Below, piece by piece: positions 20,698-25,496 of a DNA stretch of 25,496 nt. The stretch covers positions 1 through 25,496 of the forward strand of contig QAXH01005893.1 in the NCBI GenBank assembly GCA_004335635.1. Direction: 5' to 3'. A program made the translations under genes and the position numbers. The notes under the pieces are model-generated. The model was not told where the DNA came from. It worked only from the letters and a program-made list of their open reading frames with translations, and did not search any database. Source of the DNA: Chloromonas sp. AAM2 (Eukaryota; Chlorophyta; Chlorophyceae; Chlamydomonadales; Chlamydomonadaceae). How positions within the stretch are numbered: the stretch's first letter is position 1; every line of letters begins with the position of its first letter.

Positions 20698-23620
20698 ATG
20701 GCGCCACTAAGAGCTCCTGTAAGCCGCCAACATGAACAAAAGCTTCGTAAGCTTGCCACTGATGAGGAGGCGCGGCAAAAGGCGCGTGTCGCCTTTACCG
20801 AGGTGGCCAGCGAGGCAGCGAGCCTGGACGTGCTGGAGAGGTGCAAACGACTGAACGAGTTCCTTAGTCAGGTGCGGAAAGTGTGTCATCATACCTATTT
20901 GAGCGGCCGGGGATCGTGCAGACCAGCCCATACCCGGCTGTGTATTCGCATTACAATTGTGGCTTCAGCCTTGCGGGGTCCTGCAGAACATTTGGCGTTT
21001 GGGGATGTAGACATGCTGCGCTGTGCATGCTGGGACATGCAGGACTATGCACAGAGCCGTGGCCAGCTTCAACAAATCCTGGAGATGCTATCTGCCAAGA
21101 ACACCAACCGGCCTGCCTGCCTGGACAAACCTTCAGTACTGTCCAGCCCCAGCAAGCAGCCCTGTGCAAACCCATCCAAGGCCAAGCGTGCGTCTTCAGG
21201 GCGTTCGCTTGCCGACTCGGCAGCCTGTCCACCAAAGATAACTAACACCATGGCAGAAACCGAGGCCATGCAGCTGCTAACTCTTTTGGAGGACGCAGAG
21301 CATGCCCAGAGTTCATCAAGCCATATGGCTTTAACAGACAGCCACGTGAGTAACAGGCAGAGGCGAGACGCCAACATGAGGCACTGACAGGATTTGCATG
21401 TGGTGCAAAGAGAATGCGCGGTCACCTATCAAGCACAAGTGTGGTATGCTTGCAGTCAGTACTATGGGACATGCCAGCAGTGCGCAAAAAACATGAGAGT
21501 GCCGCCCAGTTTGTGGGCAGTGCCGCAAATTCGTAGGCTAGGTTTTGTTGCTGATAGAATTCGATGTGGTCGAAGATGACATAGCCTGCACCCCCTGCCT
21601 TGCTGCAATGTCATCCAATGTTGACGTGCTCAACCGCTTGCAGGGCTCCTGCTCGTCTGCTTCCTGCTCCTCTCTGAGCACTGGTGATGCAAGCGACAGA
21701 CCGTCCAGTGGCAGCAGCACACAAACCAGCACGTCAACACCCAGCCCAGCCTGCAGCACCGCTGACGCAGACGATGACTTGATCTTACTGTTTAATCCCT
21801 CATCTACAGCTGTGCCCAGGCCTAACAACAGCAGCCAAGGGCCTGCTATCAAAGAGCCAGCGGTGGTGCAAGGTGGCGCCTTAGCGGGTTTACAGGGCAC
21901 TGGTAATGGGGTTGCAGCAGTGGGGCAGCCGCAAGGCCTGAAGGCAGCGGCTAGACCAGCCGTTGTGCAAGCCACTGCGCCGGCGCCGACCTCTGCTGCG
22001 GCTGCCCCTGCGGCTCCTGCTGCCCCTATGCCCGGTTCTACCGTGGCTGCGGCTACTGCTGTTGCGACTCTGACTGCGGCAAGTTCTGCTGTGGCTGTAA
22101 GTGCTACTGATGCTGCTGCACGTGCTCGTGCAGTCGGGGCAAGTAAGGTACGGGAGCTGCAACAGCGCATGTTAGCAGCTCAGGCCAAGGGAGGCGCCAC
22201 CCCTGCTGAGCCACTCGTTCTCAAGCTCTCTGGCAGTCTCACAAGCCCAAAGGCCAATCCAACACCCTCAGCCACAGCAACAAGCACTTCATTTCCAGTC
22301 CAGGCAGCACAGGAGCCAATGAAAGCGGCGGCTGGACAGATACAACAGCAAGCATCCGACGAGCAGCAAGCTTTACAGGGCGAAGTAGCCCAGCCACCTG
22401 TGGAAGCAACACTTCAAGCCAAGCAGGATACAGAGAGACGAGTCCAGGAGCAGCTGGCACAGCGTGTAGCAGAGGAGGCGGCTCGACGAGCAGCTCGCAT
22501 GGCAGCTGTTGGTGATGCCGCTGCTGCCAAGGCAGCTACCCAGCACGTAGAGGAACTGGCAGCACTTACGTTAAAACAAAAGCAGGATGAGGCAGTCTTG
22601 GCAGCCAAGAAGCAACAGGAAGAAGCTGCAGCAGTAGCATTGCGGAGGCAGCAGGAGCGAGAGGCGGAGCTCGCTCTGAAGAAACGGCAAGAGGAGGAGG
22701 CAGTGCTTCAGAAGCAACGGGAAGAGCAGGAACTGAAAAGGCAGCAAGAAGCAGCGGCCATGGCGCTGCGGAAAAAGCAGGAAGAGGAGGCAGCTTTGGT
22801 GTTGAAGAAACAGCAAGAGGAAGCAGCTGCATTGGCAGTAAAGCGGCAGCAGGAAGAGGAAGCAAGGTTGCAGCGGCAGCGGCAAGCTGCTGCGATCTGC
22901 ATCCAGCGGCATTGGCGGGGCTGGCACACCCGCTGCGGCTTCTGTGAATTACGGCGGCAGTGTACGGCAGCTGCAGTCTGCCTACAGGCAGCTGCAAGGA
23001 CGCACCAGGCCTTGGGGCGGCTGAGTTTGCTGCGTGCACTACACCGGCTACGGCGAAAGCAGGCAGCCAGGTTGATCCAGCAGGCGTGGCGCACATGGCA
23101 TAGCACGCGGGGTTGGCAGCTTCGGGAGCTGCGGGTGCCAGGAGGGCATGCCGCCAGGCGTGCTAGTGACGGCTGTGCTGCGAATGTGGGGGCAGCGGAG
23201 CTGAAGCAGAAACGTACATCGGACGGGGACCTGCTAGCTCGGCCGCTGCGTGTCCGTTGCAATGCCGACGCCCGACTGGCCCCCGAGGATTGCACACGTG
23301 AGAGCCCTGGTAGTAGAAACGTAGCACTTGCAGCGAGGCGGCCACCCCTGCCAGCCTCACCACCGATGGTGGGTGGGGTTGCTGGGAAGGATGCGGTTGC
23401 AGCAGCGGGGCAGCCTGCATCGCGGCGCGCAGTGTCTGCAACGCGTGAACGGAGTGGGGCAGTGGCTGCAGAAGAGGGGGCGAAGAGGCGGGAGCTTGGC
23501 GAGAGGGTGGTGATGACCAGCAGTGCGCATCGGACGAGTGCACAGGCAATTGCTGTAGCCACGCAGCGTGCTCCAGCACAAAGACACAGGCAGCTTGCCA
23601 AGCAGACCTCCAATCCGTGA
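20698..23620 (+). CDS. Alanine-rich coiled-coil protein with IQ (calmodulin-binding) motifs, 3 exons
   Basis: Exons 20698-20871, 21043-21345 and about 21644-23620 (all phase 0) give 817 residues. The ATG has an in-frame TAG 18 nt upstream. Residues 1-58 are a charged helix; 59-159 are helix then Ser/Pro/Lys-rich. About 271-328 is Ala/Pro-rich, and 414-575 is a long uninterrupted Glu/Gln/Lys/Arg/Ala helix built from diverged units of KKQQEEAAA type, a coiled coil or single alpha-helix. Then follow IQ motifs: a canonical one, IQRHWRGWHTR (579-589), and two weaker ones at 606 (LQAAARTHQAL) and 637 (IQQAWRTWHST). The C-terminus (about 650-817) is basic and low-complexity. IQ motifs bind calmodulin or related light chains; a cytoskeletal, centriolar or flagellar role is only a guess. 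No motor or catalytic domain. The exon 3 acceptor is uncertain: CAG at 21,641-21,643 is preferred over a TAG at 21,538-21,540. The first intron is a multiple of three and open, so it might be retained. Confidence 0.8.
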
Positions 23621-24396
23621 GCCATGTGACGCTGCCATGGGAGTACATCTGAACTGTAGTACATCTTTACATTGATCTTATTTATTCTGCACTGCTGCCT
23701 GCTGGACTTCTGACCCGCTGACGGTTGAATCAGGTGCATGTCGACTAACATTGACTGACCCCAAGGATGTTTTAATGCGATGTTGAAGCCCATGGGCATT
23801 GTCATTGGACTTCATGTGACAACCTGATGGCGTTTGTCATGCCACCCATCATCTACGTAGTCATGTCAAAAAGTGGGTCTGCACTCCAGGGCACAAAGCA
23901 AGATGGCTGAGTTGCGCACTTGTGGTCTTGGTGGCTGTTATGTAAGAGCGAGTTGTTTTGGTTGTTACGTACGACCCTGCCGAAGATACGATCAAGAGGG
24001 CTGGGCACGCCAAGTCCGGTATGGGTCGCCGCTGATGGCGATTGTATTGTGATTGGCTCAGTTTCCGACCTCGAAGAATTGACAGCTTATCGCCGATCTT
24101 ATCTTCGGCAGGGTCGTATGTAACAACCAAAACAACTCGCTCTTAAAACAAAAAGTTTGCCAGTTCTGGGACAAAAAGTTTGTGTGAATATGTCTGTGAT
24201 ACTGCCAGGAACCATTGTGTGCCAGTAAAACATGTGTGTGTTTGTGTGTGTGAACCGCACATGGGGTGAACAGCGGGGTGAACATCGCGTTTTGTGGTAG
24301 ACGGTGCCTTGCCACTGCTGGGACAGCAAACCAGGTCTAGATAGGAACTGCAGTGTCAAAAGATAAAATGGGCGTGTTACCCGTCTGACCTGTACC
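23621..24396. other. 3' flank of the IQ-motif gene
   Basis: This non-coding stretch follows the IQ-gene stop. It holds the inverted-repeat element (23,943-24,145) and a TG-rich run near 24,230-24,252. TGTAA occurs at 23,941-23,945, overlapping the left end of the element, and at 24,119-24,123 inside its right arm. These are the only candidate poly(A) signals seen, 321 and about 500 nt after the stop, so the element may supply or interrupt the 3' end of this transcript. Confidence 0.5.
23943..24145. mobile_element. MITE-like element with 51-bp terminal inverted repeats
   Basis: The left arm 23,943-23,993 and the right arm 24,095-24,145 are inverted copies matching at 49 of 51 positions, enclosing 101 bp of unrelated sequence. 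The arms begin TAAGAGCGAGTTG and end CAACTCGCTCTTA. If the outermost TA on each side is the target duplication, the element is 199 bp with TA flanks, as in Tc1/mariner-type MITEs. The 203-bp total, long arms and lack of coding capacity fit a non-autonomous DNA transposon. The superfamily is inferred from two base pairs only. Transcribed, it would fold into a near-perfect 51-bp hairpin. Confidence 0.85.
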
Positions 24397-25060
24397 TCAG
24401 AAGTCGGTAATGTAAGTCGCCACCAAGTGTTCCAGCTGCTTCACTCTCTTGAGCAAAATCGTGTGTTGTGCACGGAGACGTCCTACAGCCGGTTTCCAAT
24501 TCTCTCTTCCTGGTCGCTCTGCCAATGGTGGGGCAGCGGGGGGTGGCGTCTTCTGCCCTTCGTCCAGTGAAGGCACCTCTGTTGCTTCGTTGGTCAGAGT
24601 GGGCCTCTTCTTCTTGTTCCTGGAGGCGCTGTTGGAATCCAACAGTTGGATGATGCAGATGGTGCCATTCTTGTTATGCAGGTTAGGGCGTGTGTTTCAT
24701 ATATGGTGACCTCATTGTCATTTTGGGAGCCACCCAAATTTCCTGCACTTGGGCACCGTACAGGGTTAATGTTCCTCCTGCAATGACCAGGAAGGTTGAT
24801 CTTAAGGCTGGCACGCTGATGTGCTCCTGAGAGTGGAGTAGGCTATTCGGTAGCTCCCACTAGTGGGAATCTAACCCGCAACCTCAACCTTGGCTGCTGA
24901 CGTTGCGTCTGCATGCGGTTCCCGCCTCGGCTCCGGTCAGCTTGACCGTAATCTCGACTTGATACATCCTGGGTACGTCCGCCTTAGGACCTGCGCCACC
25001 CAATCCCGCAAGTCCAAGGCCTGCCTGAGGCCGCAAATCGCGACTTTGCGTAACTAGCAT
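24397..25060 (-). pseudogene. Unresolved coding-like stretch, possibly a small gene or a decayed gene
   Basis: Three open stretches on the minus strand read like protein but are in different frames. (a) ATG at 25,060, running in frame to a TGA near 24,887, with PKADVPRMYQVEITVKLTG. (b) About 24,855-24,685, without an ATG at its head, with TFLVIAGGTLTLYGAQVQEI. (c) About 24,680-24,397, ending in a stop, with a basic RNKKKRP patch, a Pro-rich middle and a C-terminal heptad-like helix (ILLKRVKQLEHLVATY). Possible joins (AAC|GTCAGC to CTCTCAG|GAG between a and b) imply introns below 100 bp, shorter than any confident intron here. Between b and c only a gap of about 44 bp or a frameshift would work. 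So this may be a real gene with unusual introns, a decayed copy, or chance. I recognise no family. Confidence 0.3.
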
Positions 25061-25235
25061 GCGAGATATCGTGTCCCCTGCGCGCCCATTGGCATTGCAG
25101 GTGCGATGTGAGGGCCAAGGTCGCCGAGGGTTAATGTAATCCACGAAAGATGTTTGAGCGGCTTGCTGACTCAGCTTCCAAGAAGCATGCCGGAACATAC
25201 GCGACAAGCGCATCGCGCGACATGCGCATCGCGAC

Positions 25236-25275
25236 ACCTGACAAGTTTGCCTCGCACCTGACAAGTTTGCCTCGC
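25236..25275. repeat. 20-bp perfect tandem duplication just upstream of a start codon
   Basis: ACCTGACAAGTTTGCCTCGC occurs at 25,236-25,255 and again at 25,256-25,275. It ends 8 bp before the ATG at 25,284, so it lies in the 5' UTR or core promoter of the last gene. A looser duplication of GCGCATCGCG lies just upstream (25,208-25,233). Confidence 0.9.
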
Positions 25276-25283
25276 AGGCCACA

Positions 25284-25352
25284 ATGGCCACTCGCTTGCA
25301 GGAGGCCATTGATGAGGAGGTGGAGGCCAAGCGGCCAAGGGTGCAGCCAGAG
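25284..25352 (+). CDS. First exon of an unidentified gene that runs off the right edge
   Basis: ATG in the context CCACAATGGCC opens 23 codons ending at a strong donor (CCAGAG|GTGAGC, phase 0). The peptide is acidic then basic: MATRLQEAIDEEVEAKRPR, followed by VQPE. The KRPR patch could be part of a nuclear localisation signal, but that is weak evidence. The rest of the window (25,353-25,496) would be intron. The family cannot be named from 23 residues; the start context, codon pattern and donor make an exon likely. Confidence 0.6.
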
Positions 25353-25496
25353 GTGAGCATTGTCGGCAGCCAAGCTTGCACTCATCAAGGTTGTTAGTGG
25401 CAATGGCTGCCATGATTGAGCAGCAGGGTTGGGTGGGGACAGTAATATGACGTTGATGAAGCACACATGACATAAACTGTCTAGCCTTGATCCAGA

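Noticed and set aside
20872..21042. Coding continuation between exons 1 and 2 of the IQ gene
   Set aside because: The frame is open and a multiple of three, but the translation is rich in Cys, His and Arg, unlike both sides, and GT...CAG boundaries fit an intron.
21538..22170. 210-codon minus-strand open frame of Ala/Thr/Val repeats
   Set aside because: It is the antisense shadow of the Ala-rich part of the same plus-strand exon.
22708..23805. 365-codon open frame on the minus strand opposite the IQ-motif gene
   Set aside because: It is the reverse shadow of a GC-rich Ala/Gln/Arg coding exon, with Cys/Ser/Leu-rich low-complexity translation; the plus strand carries IQ motifs and a heptad-like helix.
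24841..24890. tRNA-like 3' half (GGGTTAGATTCCCAC) on the minus strand
   Set aside because: The T-loop lacks TTC-R-A, the stem has a mismatch, and no D-arm or anticodon arm could be placed.

Overview
This is nuclear DNA from a eukaryote. The genes are cut into many short exons with GT-AG introns (donors mostly GTGAGT/GTAAGG-like, acceptors mostly GCAG) of about 120 to 1,090 bp, and the GC content is moderately high. A UDP-xylose synthase gene and a gene with a chloroplast transit peptide followed by a twin-arginine signal sit beside an Argonaute with an RGG-rich N-terminus. Together these point to a green alga (Chlorophyta); the species cannot be read from the sequence.

Layout. From position 47 to 11,110 on the minus strand lies most of an Argonaute gene: 20 exons give the first 732 codons, covering the RGG tail, N domain, L1, PAZ, L2, MID and the start of PIWI. 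The rest of PIWI is beyond the left edge. About 0.9 kb further, at 11,988-14,503 (or 14,539), is a complete eight-exon UDP-glucuronate decarboxylase (UDP-xylose synthase) gene, also minus strand. A 2.1 kb divergent spacer full of repeats (14,540-16,678) separates it from a plus-strand seven-exon gene (16,679-19,708). That gene encodes a predicted thylakoid protein of 294 residues with a transit peptide, a coiled coil, a Tat-like signal and a helical C-terminal domain. After a 1 kb spacer comes a plus-strand three-exon gene (20,698-23,620) for an 817-residue alanine-rich coiled-coil protein with IQ motifs. Beyond its stop is a short element with 51-bp terminal inverted repeats, then an unresolved coding-like stretch on the minus strand, and finally the first exon of another plus-strand gene at 25,284.

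All exon joins given here were made by hand from open frames, splice-site consensus and phase matching. In each of the three complete gene models the exon lengths sum to a multiple of three. No cDNA or database search was available. The genes do not form an obvious pathway; each looks like an independent nuclear gene. The Argonaute is the notable member, since it implies a small-RNA system in this organism, and the inverted-repeat element is the kind of hairpin source such a system could process.

I saw no tRNA, rRNA or CRISPR feature and nothing of bacterial type.
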